64,000 nt of DNA from Candidatus Thiothrix putei (GCA_029972225.1 CP124756.1:1408001-1472000), one strand, 5' to 3'. Positions 17,699 through 27,704 are shown, counted from the first letter of the stretch. The notes: generated from the sequence alone by a model not told the origin. Program-made: numbers and translations.

Positions 17699-18955
17699 AT
17701 GGCAACGCAGCAATACAAGGCATGGTCGGTCGTCATCATGAGTACGCTGGCTTTTACGGTGTGCTTCATGATCTGGATGATGTTTGCCGTCATCGGGATT
17801 CCTATCAAGGCAACCTTGGGTCTGAACGAAACCCAGTTCGGGATTTTGATCGCAACACCGGTACTGACCGGCTCGTTGATCCGTGTGCCGCTAGGGATGT
17901 GGACGGATAAATTCGGTGGGCGCATCGTGTTCACCATTCTGATGCTATCCACGGTGCTGCCGATCTGGATGATTTCGCAGGCAACCCAATTCTGGCATTT
18001 CCTCGTAACCGGCTTGTTTGTCGGCGTAGCGGGTGGTTCATTCACGGTCGGTATCGCCTATTGCGCCCGCTGGTTTCCGAAGGAACGCCAAGGCTTGGCG
18101 ATGGGGATTTTCGGCGCAGGCAATACCGGCGCGGCTGTCACCAAGTTGCTTGCGCCCATTATTGTGGTGGGCTATGGCTGGACGATGGTGCCCAAAGTCT
18201 ACGCCGTGTTGATGCTGGTTATGGCGATTGTGTTCTGGTTTTTCACCTTCAGCGAACCGAGCCACAAAGTGGGTAAATCGGTCACGGTGCGCGAACAGCT
18301 TGCGGTATTCAAAGACCCCAAGGTGTGGCGTTACAGCCAATATTATTCCATCGTGTTCGGCGGCTACGTTGCGCTGGCGTTGTGGATGACCAAATATTAT
18401 GTCAGCGAATACGGTTTCGACCTGAAAACTGCTGCGTTTTTAGCCGCCGCGTTCAGTATTCCTGGCGGTTTGTTGCGGGCGGTCGGTGGTTATTTCTCCG
18501 ACAAACTCGGCGCACACACCATGACTTGGTGGGTATTGTGGGTGTCACTGGTGTGCTTGTTCTTCCTGTCTTACCCGCAAAGCGACATTACGATTCAAAC
18601 CCTGAATGGGGCAAAAACCTTTCACTTCGGGCTGACCCCGACCGTCTTCACCATCATCCTGTTTACCCTTGGCGTGGTTTTCGCTGTCGGTAAAGCCTCG
18701 GTTTTCAAGTACATATCCGACGATTACCCCGACAACATTGGCGTGGTATCCGGCGTGGTGGGCTTGGCGGGCGGTTTGGGTGGTTTCCTGATGCCGATCA
18801 TGTTTGGCGCATTGGTGGATCTCACCGGCATTCGCTCTTCCGCCTTCATGCTGATGTTCGGAATCGTGTGGGTATCGCTGATGTGGATGTATTTCACCGA
18901 AGTGCGCCCGGTTCATGCCGATTTACACGCAAAGTCCCTCACCACAACCGTTTAA
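17699..18955 (+). CDS. narK1: Nitrate/nitrite MFS transporter, NarK1-type
   Basis: The 418-residue protein has 12 predicted membrane helices and MFS nitrate/nitrite porter motifs (GSLIRVPLGMWTDKFGGR, GLFVGVAGGSFTVGIAYCARW, FGAGNTGAA). By analogy with Paracoccus and Pseudomonas pairs it is probably the nitrate/proton symporter that starts nitrate uptake. The AGGTG ribosome site precedes the ATG. It is the first gene of the plus-strand nar cluster, 15 bp before a second narK. Confidence 0.9.
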   Translation: MATQQYKAWSVVIMSTLAFTVCFMIWMMFAVIGIPIKATLGLNETQFGILIATPVLTGSLIRVPLGMWTDKFGGRIVFTILMLSTVLPIWMISQATQFWHFLVTGLFVGVAGGSFTVGIAYCARWFPKERQGLAMGIFGAGNTGAAVTKLLAPIIVVGYGWTMVPKVYAVLMLVMAIVFWFFTFSEPSHKVGKSVTVREQLAVFKDPKVWRYSQYYSIVFGGYVALALWMTKYYVSEYGFDLKTAAFLAAAFSIPGGLLRAVGGYFSDKLGAHTMTWWVLWVSLVCLFFLSYPQSDITIQTLNGAKTFHFGLTPTVFTIILFTLGVVFAVGKASVFKYISDDYPDNIGVVSGVVGLAGGLGGFLMPIMFGALVDLTGIRSSAFMLMFGIVWVSLMWMYFTEVRPVHADLHAKSLTTTV

Positions 18956-18970
18956 CGCGAGGAATACCTG

Positions 18971-20578
18971 ATGACTGATATTAAAAATTGGGACGTGGAA
19001 GACACCACGTTCTGGGAAAGCACCGGCAAGAAGATTGCCAACCGCAATTTGTGGATTTCGATCCCCAGTCTGTTGATGGGATTTGCCATCTGGTTGATGT
19101 GGGGAATTATTACCGTACAGATGTCGAATCTGGGCTTTCCGTTTAAGACCGAAGAATTGTTTACCTTGACTGCTATTGCTGGTTTGTCGGGCGCGACCCT
19201 GCGGATTCCGGCTTCGTTTTTCATTCGTATTGCGGGTGGGCGTAACACCATTTTCCTGACCACGGCCTTGCTGATGATTCCGGCATTAGGCACGGGGATC
19301 GCCTTGCAGGATAAAGATACGCCGCTGCTGACATTCCAATTGTTGGCACTGCTTTCCGGTATCGGTGGCGGTAACTTTGCCTGCTCGATGTCGAATATCA
19401 GCACGTTTTTCCCGAAGCGTTTGCAGGGCACAGCATTGGGCTTGAACGCGGGTTTGGGTAATTTCGGTGTGACTACCATGCAAATCCTCATTCCCTTGGT
19501 GATGACGATGGGCGTGTTTGGTGTGTTGGGTGGTGATTCTTTGCCACTGGCGAAAGATTCCGGCTGGATTCTGGGCAAGATTACTGCCGGAACACAAACC
19601 TGGATTCAAAACGCGGGTTTGGTGTGGCTGGTGTTCCTGATTCCTTTGGCGTTTTTCGGCTTCTTTGGCATGAATAATCTGCTGCCGATTTCCCCGAACA
19701 TTGGCGGCACGATTCCGGCGTTTATCAAAATCCTGTGGTTGTATGGCTTGGCGTTGGCAACTTCCGTCTTGGGTTTGTACCTCTACTTACCTGCACCCAC
19801 AGGCTTAGGGGTGCTCAATATGTGGATTGCATTGCCACTGACCATCATCCTGACCTTGGGTGTGATGAAACTGGCAGCTTTTGGTGAGATGAAAGCCAAT
19901 ATCAGCAAGCAATTTGCGATTTTCAGCAACAAGCATACTTGGTCAATGACCGTGTTGTATGTGCTGACGTTCGGTTCATTCATTGGTTTTTCAATGGCTT
20001 TGCCGCTGTCCATCAATGTCATTTTCGGGAATACCCATGTGTTTGATGCGACAACGCAAGCGTGGGTACACGCGAAAAATCCGAATGCGATTGCGGTATT
20101 TGCTTACGCATGGATTGGCCCGTTCGTGGGGGCATTGATTCGTCCCATCGGTGGTTGGATTTCTGACAAGGTGGGCGGATCTATCGTGACGCAAGTCATT
20201 TCAGTGGTGATGGTCGCGGCTTCTGCTTACGCGGGTTACATCATGATGCAGGCTTACCAGTCCGCTACCCCGGAAATCTATTTCAACCAGTTTTTGATCA
20301 CGTTTGTGGTGTTGTTTGCTGCTACCGGTATTGGTAACGGCTCTACCTTCCGTACCGTTGGGGTCATCTTTGACCGCCTGCAAGCAGGGCCGGTATTGGG
20401 CTGGACTTCAGCGGTAGCCGCTTACGGTTCGTTCATTGCGCCGGTGGTGATTGGCGACCAGATCAAAGCGGGTTCACCGGAAAACGCGATGTATGGCTTT
20501 GCGATTTTCTACGCGCTCTGCCTGATTTTGAACTGGTGGTTTTATCTGCGCAGTGGCAGCGAGATCAAGAATCCTTAA
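18971..20578 (+). CDS. narK2: Nitrate/nitrite MFS transporter, NarK2-type
   Basis: The 535-residue membrane protein is longer than the first NarK. Nitrate porter landmarks are TLRIPASFFIRIAGGRNT, GIGGGNFACSMSNISTFFPK and GLNAGLGNFGVT in the N-half, and RPIGGWISDKVGG in the C-half. Members of this branch are usually nitrate/nitrite antiporters that supply NarG and expel nitrite; the assignment to exchange rather than symport is inference. GAGGAA precedes the ATG. Confidence 0.88.
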   Translation: MTDIKNWDVEDTTFWESTGKKIANRNLWISIPSLLMGFAIWLMWGIITVQMSNLGFPFKTEELFTLTAIAGLSGATLRIPASFFIRIAGGRNTIFLTTALLMIPALGTGIALQDKDTPLLTFQLLALLSGIGGGNFACSMSNISTFFPKRLQGTALGLNAGLGNFGVTTMQILIPLVMTMGVFGVLGGDSLPLAKDSGWILGKITAGTQTWIQNAGLVWLVFLIPLAFFGFFGMNNLLPISPNIGGTIPAFIKILWLYGLALATSVLGLYLYLPAPTGLGVLNMWIALPLTIILTLGVMKLAAFGEMKANISKQFAIFSNKHTWSMTVLYVLTFGSFIGFSMALPLSINVIFGNTHVFDATTQAWVHAKNPNAIAVFAYAWIGPFVGALIRPIGGWISDKVGGSIVTQVISVVMVAASAYAGYIMMQAYQSATPEIYFNQFLITFVVLFAATGIGNGSTFRTVGVIFDRLQAGPVLGWTSAVAAYGSFIAPVVIGDQIKAGSPENAMYGFAIFYALCLILNWWFYLRSGSEIKNP

Positions 20579-20587
20579 ACCGAAGAA

Positions 20588-20626
20588 CCCCTCACCCCAA
20601 CCCCTCTCCCGCAAGGGGCGAGGGGC
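20588..20626. repeat. GC-rich palindromic repeat (REP-like) between narK2 and the dsrC-like gene
   Basis: The unit starts CCCCTCACCCCAACCCC and folds as CCCCTCTCCC-GCAA-GGGG-C-GAGGGG. This is a dispersed element frequent in proteobacterial intergenic regions. A second, diverged copy lies at 27727-27765 inside the 5' end of a coding frame. Its hairpin separates the narK genes from the rest of the cluster and may trim mRNA levels. Confidence 0.75.
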
Positions 20627-20644
20627 TAAGAATAGGAGCTAAAC

Positions 20645-21037
20645 ATGGCAATTCAACAGTATGACGACAATCTGCAAACCAACCCTTACGCGATTTATAC
20701 CTTGGCGTTGGAAGTGGATGGCAAGCAAGTTCTCACCGATCAGGAAGGCTACATCCAGAACATGGATGACTGGAGCGAAGGTTTCGTGGAAGCCCTCGCC
20801 GAACGTGAAGGCTTGGTGCTGACCGACGAACATTGGGAAATCATCGAGTTCCTGCGCAACTACCATCAGGAACACGGCGTGCAAGCCCCGGTGCGCGACA
20901 TGCTCAAGCACTTCAAGCAAGCGTGGGGTGAAGAGTTTGCCACCAATCATTACCTGCATGAAATTTTCCCCAAAGGCGGCCCGCAAAAGCAGGGCAATCG
21001 TCTGGCGGGTATCCGTAGAACCAAAGGGGAGCATTGA
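20645..21037 (+). CDS. DsrC/TusE-family protein lacking both C-terminal cysteines
   Basis: The 130-residue protein has the DsrC fold signature: DGKQVLTDQEGYIQNMDDW, then GLVLTDEHWEIIEFLRNY and PVRDMLKHF. The flexible C-terminal arm, which in DsrC reads GGPAKQAC...GCV, here reads GGPQKQGN and ends RTKGEH. The two redox cysteines are replaced by Asn118 and Glu129 at the exact expected spacing of eleven residues. It therefore cannot carry a persulfide or trisulfide as DsrC does. Cys-less paralogues have been called RspA and are suspected regulators. A strong AGGAG site precedes the ATG, and the gene lies 5 bp before narG. Confidence 0.88.
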   Translation: MAIQQYDDNLQTNPYAIYTLALEVDGKQVLTDQEGYIQNMDDWSEGFVEALAEREGLVLTDEHWEIIEFLRNYHQEHGVQAPVRDMLKHFKQAWGEEFATNHYLHEIFPKGGPQKQGNRLAGIRRTKGEH

Positions 21038-21042
21038 TTGCC

Positions 21043-24000
21043 ATGAGCCACTTTATTGACCGCCTGAATTTTTTCAAACGTACCCAAACGCCATTTTCCA
21101 ACGGGCATGGGGCGATGACCGAGGAAAGCCGCGACTGGGAAGACGGCTACCGCAAACGCTGGCAGCACGACAAGGTGGTACGTTCCACCCACGGCGTAAA
21201 CTGCACGGGTTCGTGTAGCTGGAAAATCTACGTGAAAAACGGCTTGGTGACGTGGGAAACCCAGCAAACAGACTACCCGCGTACCCGCCCTGATTTGCCG
21301 AATCATGAGCCGCGTGGCTGTCCGCGTGGCGCAAGCTATTCGTGGTATATGTACAGCGCGAACCGCCTCAAATACCCCTTGATGCGCCGCCAGTTAATGG
21401 AATTGTGGCGTTCTGCCAAAGCGAAAAACCCTGATCCGGTCACGGCGTGGGAGTCCATCGTTGAAAATCCAACCACGGCGCAATCTTACAAAACCCGGCG
21501 CGGTTTGGGTGGTTTCGTGCGTTCCAACTGGGATGAAGTGAATGAGCTGATTGCAGCGGCGAATGTGTATACCGCCAAACAATACGGCCCGGATCGCGTG
21601 ATTGGTTTCTCTCCGATTCCGGCAATGTCGATGGTGTCGTATGCGGCGGGTAGCCGTTACCTGTCGTTGATTGGTGGCGTGTGTTTGAGCTTCTACGATT
21701 GGTATTGCGACTTGCCGCCTGCGTCGCCGATGGTGTGGGGCGAGCAGACCGACGTTCCCGAATCTGCCGACTGGTACAACAGCAGCTACATCATTGCGTG
21801 GGGTTCTAACGTTCCGCAAACCCGTACTCCTGACGCGCATTTCTTTACCGAAGTGCGTTACAAAGGCACGAAAACGGTGGCGATTACGCCGGACTACGCG
21901 GAAGTTGCCAAACATGCCGACCAATGGCTGAACCCGAAACAGGGCACGGATGCGGCGTTGGCAATGGCGTTTGGACACGTCATTCTCAAAGAATTCCACG
22001 TTGATAAGCCTAGCGAGTATTTCACCGATTACGTGCGCCGTTACACCGACTGGCCGAATCTGGTGTTGCTGGAAGCGCGGGACGATGGCAGTTATCAAGC
22101 GGGACGCTTTGCGCGTGCCAGCGATTTCGTAGCGGGTTTGGGCGAAGAGCAAAACCCGGATTGGAAAACGGTGGCAATTGACGATGCCACGGGTGAAATC
22201 ATTTCCCCGAATGGTTCTATCGGCTACCGCTGGGATGGTAGTGGGCAGTGGAATTTGCAACAGAAAGATGGCAAAACCCACGAAGATGTCAAACTGTCAT
22301 TGTCCTTGGTTGAGCGTCACGATGAAGTGGTAGACGTTGCACTGCCTTATTTCGGCGGTGTGCCGAGCGATTATTTCCAAGGCAATACGCTGAAAGACAT
22401 TCTCAAGTACAAGTTGCCTGCCCGCAAAGTGACCTTGGCGGATGGTAGCGAAGGCTTGCTGGTGTCGGTGTACGACCTGAACATGGTCAACTACGGTATC
22501 AGCCGTGGCTTGGGCGATGATGACAGTGCTAAAGGTTTCGACGATGCCAAAGCGCCGTACACACCCGCATGGCAGGAAGCAATTACCGGCGTACCGCGTG
22601 ACAAAGTGATCCGTATTGCGCGGGAATTTGCCGATACCGCCGACAAGACCAAGGGCAAGTCGATGATTATCGTTGGCGCGGGCATGAACCACTGGTATCA
22701 CATGGACATGAACTACCGTGGCTTGATCAATATGCTCGCCATGTGCGGCTGTGTTGGGCAATCTGGCGGTGGCTGGGCGCATTACGTCGGGCAGGAAAAG
22801 CTGCGTCCGCAAACCGGCTGGTTGCCGCTGGCGTTTGGGCTGGACTGGAGTCGTCCACCACGGCAAATGAATAGCACGTCGTTCTTCTACAACCATTCCA
22901 GCCAATGGCGTTACGAAAAGCTGGAAATCAAGGAAATCCTTTCCCCGCTGGCGAACAAAGCGCGTCAATCCGGCAACTTGATTGACTACAACGTGCGGGC
23001 AGAACGCATGGGCTGGTTGCCTTCCGCACCCCAGCTCAATACCAACCCGTTGCGCATTGCCCAAGCCGCGAAAGATGCGGGCATGAGTCCGGCGGATTAC
23101 ACCGTTGCCAGCCTCAAATCCGGCAAGATCGCGTTTGCGGCGGAAGACCCCGATAACGCGCAAAACTTCCCGCGCAACCTGTTCGTGTGGCGTTCCAACT
23201 TACTGGGTTCATCCGGCAAAGGGCATGAATACTTGCTCAAGTATTTGCTGGGCACAAAGCACGGCGTGCAAGGCAAAGACCTCGGCGAAATGGGAGGGGT
23301 GAAACCGCAAGAAGTGAAGTGGCATCAAGACGCGCCCGAAGGCAAACTCGATTTGCTGGTGACGCTCGATTTCCGCATGTCCACCACCTGCTTGTATTCC
23401 GACATCGTGCTGCCGACCGCGACGTGGTACGAAAAGGATGACCTGAATACCTCCGACATGCACCCGTTCATTCACCCGCTGACCGCCGCCGTTGACCCGT
23501 CATGGGAAGCACGCAGCGACTGGGAAATCTACAAAGGCATTGCCAAGGAATTCTCACGGGTATGCGTCGGGCATTTGGGCGTGGAAACCGATTTGGTGAC
23601 ACTGCCATTGTTGCACGATGCGCCAGCCGAACTCGGTCAAGCCTTCGGCGTGAAGGACTGGAAAAAAGGCCAATGCGACCTGATTCCGGGCAAAACCGCG
23701 CCCGCGTTGATTGCGGTCGAACGTAATTACCCCGAAACCTACGCCCGCTTCACTTCCATTGGCCCCTTGATGGAAAAGCTCGGTAACGGCGGCAAAGGCA
23801 TCGGCTGGAATACCGAAACCGAAATCGCCTTCCTCGGCAAGCTCAACCACCAGCACACCAGCGGTACGAATGAAGGTCGTCCGTGCCTGAACACTGCGAT
23901 TGATGCGGCGGAAATGATCCTCTCACTTGCCCCCGAAACCAACGGGCAAGTGGCGGTGAAAGCGTGGGCAGCCTTGTCGAAAATTACCGGCATTGACCAC

Positions 24001-24795
24001 ACCCACCTCGCCTTGAACAAGGAAGACGAGAAAATTCGCTTCCGCGACATCGTGGCACAACCACGCAAAATCATTTCCAGCCCTACTTGGTCGGGTCTGG
24101 AAGACGAGCATGTGTCGTACAACGCGGGTTATACCAACGTACACGAGCTGATTCCGTGGCGCACTTTGACGGGTCGGCAACAGTTTTATCTTGACCATGA
24201 CTGGATGCGTGATTTCGGTGAAAGCATGTTGGTGTATCGCCCGCCGATCAACACCAAGACCATCAAGCCGATGCTCAACCAAAAGTCCAACGGCAACCCC
24301 GAACTGGCATTGAACTGGATTACCCCGCACCAAAAATGGGGCATCCACTCTACTTACACCGACAATTTGCTGATGCTCACGCTGTCACGCGGCGGGCCGA
24401 TTGTGTGGATGAGTGAAGACGATGCCAAACAACTGGGCATTGTCGATAACGACTGGATCGACCTGTTCAACGCCAACGGTGCAATTGCAGCGCGGGCAGT
24501 GGTCAGCCAGCGCGTCATGCCGGGGATGGTGATGATGTACCACGCGCAAGAGCGCATTGTGAACGTACCTGGTTCGGCGATTACCGGCGAACGCGGCGGC
24601 ATTCATAACTCCGTCACTCGCGTTTGCCCGAAACCGACGCACATGATCGGCGGTTACGCGCAACAGGCTTACGGCTTCAACTACTACGGCACGGTCGGCT
24701 CTAACCGCGATGAATTCGTCATTGTGCGCAAGATGACCAACGTCGATTGGCTGGACGGCGAAGGTAATGACACGATTCAGGAGGCAGTAAAATGA
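21043..24795 (+). CDS. narG: Respiratory nitrate reductase alpha subunit NarG
   Basis: The 1250-residue molybdopterin-bisMGD oxidoreductase matches the family length (E. coli 1247). The FS0 cluster ligands His50, Cys54, Cys58 and Cys93 are present in HGVNCTGSCSW and RGCPRGASYSW. Molybdopterin-binding signatures occur throughout. Cytoplasmic NarG reduces nitrate to nitrite with electrons from NarH. I choose the ATG at 21043 with GGGGAG upstream; a TTG at 21034 overlaps the previous stop. The end overlaps narH by 4 bp. Confidence 0.97.
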   Translation: MSHFIDRLNFFKRTQTPFSNGHGAMTEESRDWEDGYRKRWQHDKVVRSTHGVNCTGSCSWKIYVKNGLVTWETQQTDYPRTRPDLPNHEPRGCPRGASYSWYMYSANRLKYPLMRRQLMELWRSAKAKNPDPVTAWESIVENPTTAQSYKTRRGLGGFVRSNWDEVNELIAAANVYTAKQYGPDRVIGFSPIPAMSMVSYAAGSRYLSLIGGVCLSFYDWYCDLPPASPMVWGEQTDVPESADWYNSSYIIAWGSNVPQTRTPDAHFFTEVRYKGTKTVAITPDYAEVAKHADQWLNPKQGTDAALAMAFGHVILKEFHVDKPSEYFTDYVRRYTDWPNLVLLEARDDGSYQAGRFARASDFVAGLGEEQNPDWKTVAIDDATGEIISPNGSIGYRWDGSGQWNLQQKDGKTHEDVKLSLSLVERHDEVVDVALPYFGGVPSDYFQGNTLKDILKYKLPARKVTLADGSEGLLVSVYDLNMVNYGISRGLGDDDSAKGFDDAKAPYTPAWQEAITGVPRDKVIRIAREFADTADKTKGKSMIIVGAGMNHWYHMDMNYRGLINMLAMCGCVGQSGGGWAHYVGQEKLRPQTGWLPLAFGLDWSRPPRQMNSTSFFYNHSSQWRYEKLEIKEILSPLANKARQSGNLIDYNVRAERMGWLPSAPQLNTNPLRIAQAAKDAGMSPADYTVASLKSGKIAFAAEDPDNAQNFPRNLFVWRSNLLGSSGKGHEYLLKYLLGTKHGVQGKDLGEMGGVKPQEVKWHQDAPEGKLDLLVTLDFRMSTTCLYSDIVLPTATWYEKDDLNTSDMHPFIHPLTAAVDPSWEARSDWEIYKGIAKEFSRVCVGHLGVETDLVTLPLLHDAPAELGQAFGVKDWKKGQCDLIPGKTAPALIAVERNYPETYARFTSIGPLMEKLGNGGKGIGWNTETEIAFLGKLNHQHTSGTNEGRPCLNTAIDAAEMILSLAPETNGQVAVKAWAALSKITGIDHTHLALNKEDEKIRFRDIVAQPRKIISSPTWSGLEDEHVSYNAGYTNVHELIPWRTLTGRQQFYLDHDWMRDFGESMLVYRPPINTKTIKPMLNQKSNGNPELALNWITPHQKWGIHSTYTDNLLMLTLSRGGPIVWMSEDDAKQLGIVDNDWIDLFNANGAIAARAVVSQRVMPGMVMMYHAQERIVNVPGSAITGERGGIHNSVTRVCPKPTHMIGGYAQQAYGFNYYGTVGSNRDEFVIVRKMTNVDWLDGEGNDTIQEAVK

Positions 24796-26345
24796 AAATC
24801 CGTTCCCAAGTCGGCATGGTGCTGAATTTAGACAAGTGCATCGGCTGCCATACCTGCTCGATTACTTGCAAAAACGTCTGGACTTCACGCGAAGGCATGG
24901 AGTACGCATGGTTCAATAACGTCGAAACCAAACCGGGTATCGGTTATCCCAAAGAATGGGAGAATCAGGACAAGTGGAAAGGCGGCTGGTTACGTCGCGC
25001 CGATGGCAAGATTGAGCCGCGCATCGGCGGGCGGTTTCGGGTGCTGGCGAATATCTTTGCCAACCCGGATTTACCCGCGATTGACGATTATTACGAGCCG
25101 TTCGATTTCGATTACCAACACTTGCACAACGCACCGGATAGCAAGCATCAGCCGGTGGCACGCCCGCGCTCGCTGATTTCTGGGCAGCGTATGGACAAGA
25201 TCGAATGGGGGCCAAACTGGGAAGAAATCCTCGGCACGGAATTTTCCAAACGCCGCAAGGATAAAAACTTCGACCAGATTCAGGCGGACATTTACGGTGA
25301 ATTTGAAAACACCTTTATGTTTACCCTGCCACGTTTGTGCGAACACTGTTTGAATCCGGCGTGTGTCGCGTCTTGCCCCAGCGGTGCAATTTACAAGCGT
25401 GACGAAGACGGCATTGTGTTGATCGACCAAGACAAATGCCGGGGCTGGCGCATGTGCGTGAGTGGTTGCCCTTACAAAAAGATTTACTACAACTGGAAAT
25501 CCGGCAAGTCCGAGAAGTGCATTTTCTGTTACCCACGCATTGAAGCGGGGATGCCGACGGTGTGTTCGGAAACCTGTGTGGGGCGTATCCGTTACCTTGG
25601 CGTATTGTTGTATGACGCGGATCAGATTGAGTCCGTCGCCAGCACACCCAACGAAAAGGATTTGTACAAAAAGCAGTTGGAGGTATTCCTTGACCCGTTT
25701 GACCCGAAGGTAATTGAGCAGGCGAAGAAAGACGGCATTCCTGACAATGTGCTGAAAGCCGCGCAAGAGTCCCCCGTGTGGAAGCTGGCGATGGATTGGA
25801 AGCTGGCACTGCCGTTGCACCCTGAATACCGTACCTTGCCAATGGTGTGGTATGTGCCGCCACTCTCCCCGATTCAATCAGCGGCGGATGCGGGCAAGAT
25901 AGGCTATGACGGCGTATTGCCGGACGTGGACAGCTTGCGGATTCCGGTGCGTTACTTGGCGAATCTGTTGACAGCGGGTAATGAAGAGCCAGTGAAATTG
26001 GCACTCAAACGCCTGATGGCAATGCGCCAATACAAGCGGGCGGAAACCGTGGAAGGCATCCACGATACCCGTGCGTTGGAGCAAGTCGGTTTGTCCGAAG
26101 CGCAAGCTAAGGAAATGTACCGTTACCTCGCGATTGCCAATTACGAAGACCGTTACGTGATTCCGACCAGTCACCGCGAACTGGCACGCGAAGCCTTCCC
26201 CGAACGCGGCGGCTGCGGTTTCAGCTTCGGCGACGGTTGCGGCACTAGCACAGGAAATAACGAGGTCAACCTGTTCGGTGGGCGCAAGCAAACCGTGACA
26301 ATGGTGCAGAAAATCGACTTCGTGAAGCAGGAGGTCAAGCCATGA
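24792..26345 (+). CDS. narH: Respiratory nitrate reductase beta subunit NarH
   Basis: The 517-residue iron-sulfur protein has four Cys clusters: CIGCHTCSITC (Cys16, 19, 22, 26), CEHCLNPACVASC, CRGWRMCVSGC and CIFCYPRIEAGMPTVCSETC. The Trp in CRGW replaces a Cys, as expected for the 3Fe-4S centre. NarH carries electrons from the haems of NarI to NarG. It overlaps narG and narJ by 4 bp each (ATGA), which favours balanced translation of the complex. Confidence 0.97.
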   Translation: MKIRSQVGMVLNLDKCIGCHTCSITCKNVWTSREGMEYAWFNNVETKPGIGYPKEWENQDKWKGGWLRRADGKIEPRIGGRFRVLANIFANPDLPAIDDYYEPFDFDYQHLHNAPDSKHQPVARPRSLISGQRMDKIEWGPNWEEILGTEFSKRRKDKNFDQIQADIYGEFENTFMFTLPRLCEHCLNPACVASCPSGAIYKRDEDGIVLIDQDKCRGWRMCVSGCPYKKIYYNWKSGKSEKCIFCYPRIEAGMPTVCSETCVGRIRYLGVLLYDADQIESVASTPNEKDLYKKQLEVFLDPFDPKVIEQAKKDGIPDNVLKAAQESPVWKLAMDWKLALPLHPEYRTLPMVWYVPPLSPIQSAADAGKIGYDGVLPDVDSLRIPVRYLANLLTAGNEEPVKLALKRLMAMRQYKRAETVEGIHDTRALEQVGLSEAQAKEMYRYLAIANYEDRYVIPTSHRELAREAFPERGGCGFSFGDGCGTSTGNNEVNLFGGRKQTVTMVQKIDFVKQEVKP

Positions 26346-27025
26346 TCAAGATTTTTGCCGTACTGGCACGCTTAATGGATTACCCCACGGCGGAACTGAT
26401 CGACGCGCGGAGTGCCTTGATTGACGTGGTGCGTGAAGAAACCCGTTTGCCGCAGAGCTTGCGCGATTCCCTGACCGCTTTTATCCAGCAACTGGGGACG
26501 GGCGATTTGCTGGATGCGCAGGAAGATTACGTGGCGCTGTTTGATCGCGGGCGTTCGCTGTCTTTGTTGCTGTTTGAACACGTTCACGGCGAATCGCGGG
26601 ATCGCGGGCAGGCAATGGTGGATTTACTTCAGCAATACAGTGACGCGGGGCTGGAATTGAGTGTCAAGGAATTGCCGGATTACATCCCGTTGTATCTGGA
26701 ATACCTCGCCACCCGCAGCGAAGCAGAAGCGGCGCAAGGCTTGGGTGATGTTCACCCGATTCTCGCGCTGTTATCGGCACGCTTGCAGGAGCGCGGCAGT
26801 AATTACCACCTGTTGTTTGATGCGTTGCTGGCGATGATTGGCATCCAGCCGAACATGGGGGAATTGCGCGGTAAAGTGGCAACTGAACCCCGCGACGATA
26901 CCGCCGCTGCGATGGATAAGGTCTGGGAAGAGGAAATGGTCGCCTTTGTGGAAGACAAAGGCGCGTCGTGCCGACCCACCCAATCCACCAACCAAACCCA
27001 CACGCTGCATTTTCGGGAGAACTGA
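26342..27025 (+). CDS. narJ: Nitrate reductase molybdenum-cofactor assembly chaperone NarJ
   Basis: The 227-residue all-helical protein of the NarJ/NarW family has YVALFDRGRSLSLLLFEHVHGESRDRG split by the typical FEH(V/I)HGES core and the acidic helix DYIPLYLEYLA. It binds the NarG N-terminus and holds the apo-enzyme until the molybdenum cofactor is inserted. It begins within the narH stop and ends one base before the narI ATG. Confidence 0.95.
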   Translation: MIKIFAVLARLMDYPTAELIDARSALIDVVREETRLPQSLRDSLTAFIQQLGTGDLLDAQEDYVALFDRGRSLSLLLFEHVHGESRDRGQAMVDLLQQYSDAGLELSVKELPDYIPLYLEYLATRSEAEAAQGLGDVHPILALLSARLQERGSNYHLLFDALLAMIGIQPNMGELRGKVATEPRDDTAAAMDKVWEEEMVAFVEDKGASCRPTQSTNQTHTLHFREN

Positions 27026-27026
27026 T

Positions 27027-27704
27027 ATGTCTTACTTTGATTCACTTTTCTTTGGGCTGTACCCGTATGTGGCGGGTGCGGTGTTTCTGATTGGTAGCTG
27101 GCTGCGTTACGACCAAGCGCAATACACGTGGCGGGCGGGGTCTAGCCAGATGTTGAGCAACAGCGGAATGCGCGTGGCAAGTAATTTATTCCATGTGGGC
27201 ATTCTGGTGATTTTCTTCGGGCATTTGGTGGGATTGCTGACCCCGCATTGGTTGTATGAACCGTTTATGTCGCCGGGGACGAAACAAGTGATGGCGATTC
27301 TCATTGGTGGGATTGCAGGGGCGGCTTGCTGGTATGGCGCGTTTTTGCTGTTCATGCGTCGCAAGAATGATGCACGGGTACGCGCTACGGGTTCAACAAT
27401 GGACTTGGCGGTGATTGGTATTTTGCTGGTGCAAGTGACCCTTGGGTTGCTGACGATCATTCCGACTTTGGGGCATTTGGATGGCAGCAATATGCTGAAA
27501 TTGGCGGAATGGGCGCAATCCATTGTGTTCTTTAAAGGCGGTGCGGCGGCGCATCTGGCGGATGTGGGTTTTATCTTTAAGCTGCACATTTTGCTGGGCT
27601 TGACCATTTTCCTGCTGTTCCCGTTTACGCGCTTGGTGCATATCTGGAGTGTGCCGGTGCAATACGTGAATCGTCAGTATCAAATCGTGCGGGCGCGGGG
27701 GTGA
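27027..27704 (+). CDS. narI: Respiratory nitrate reductase gamma subunit NarI (cytochrome b)
   Basis: From the ATG at 27027 (GGGAGA upstream) the protein has 225 residues and five membrane helices. Four haem-ligand histidines fall at positions 56, 66, 187 and 205 (NLFHVGILVIFFGHLVG, FKLHILLG, TRLVHIWS), the same numbering as in E. coli NarI. It oxidises quinol at the periplasmic side, anchors NarGH and makes the complex proton-motive. A longer frame starting at 26838 only shadows narJ. Confidence 0.96.
   Translation: MSYFDSLFFGLYPYVAGAVFLIGSWLRYDQAQYTWRAGSSQMLSNSGMRVASNLFHVGILVIFFGHLVGLLTPHWLYEPFMSPGTKQVMAILIGGIAGAACWYGAFLLFMRRKNDARVRATGSTMDLAVIGILLVQVTLGLLTIIPTLGHLDGSNMLKLAEWAQSIVFFKGGAAAHLADVGFIFKLHILLGLTIFLLFPFTRLVHIWSVPVQYVNRQYQIVRARG

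Noticed and set aside
21394..22281. Long open frame (295 codons) on the minus strand within narG, and a similar one at 22297-23163
   Set aside because: Both lie antisense to the highly conserved narG and read as Arg/His-rich text without domain motifs; they are shadows of GC-biased codons.
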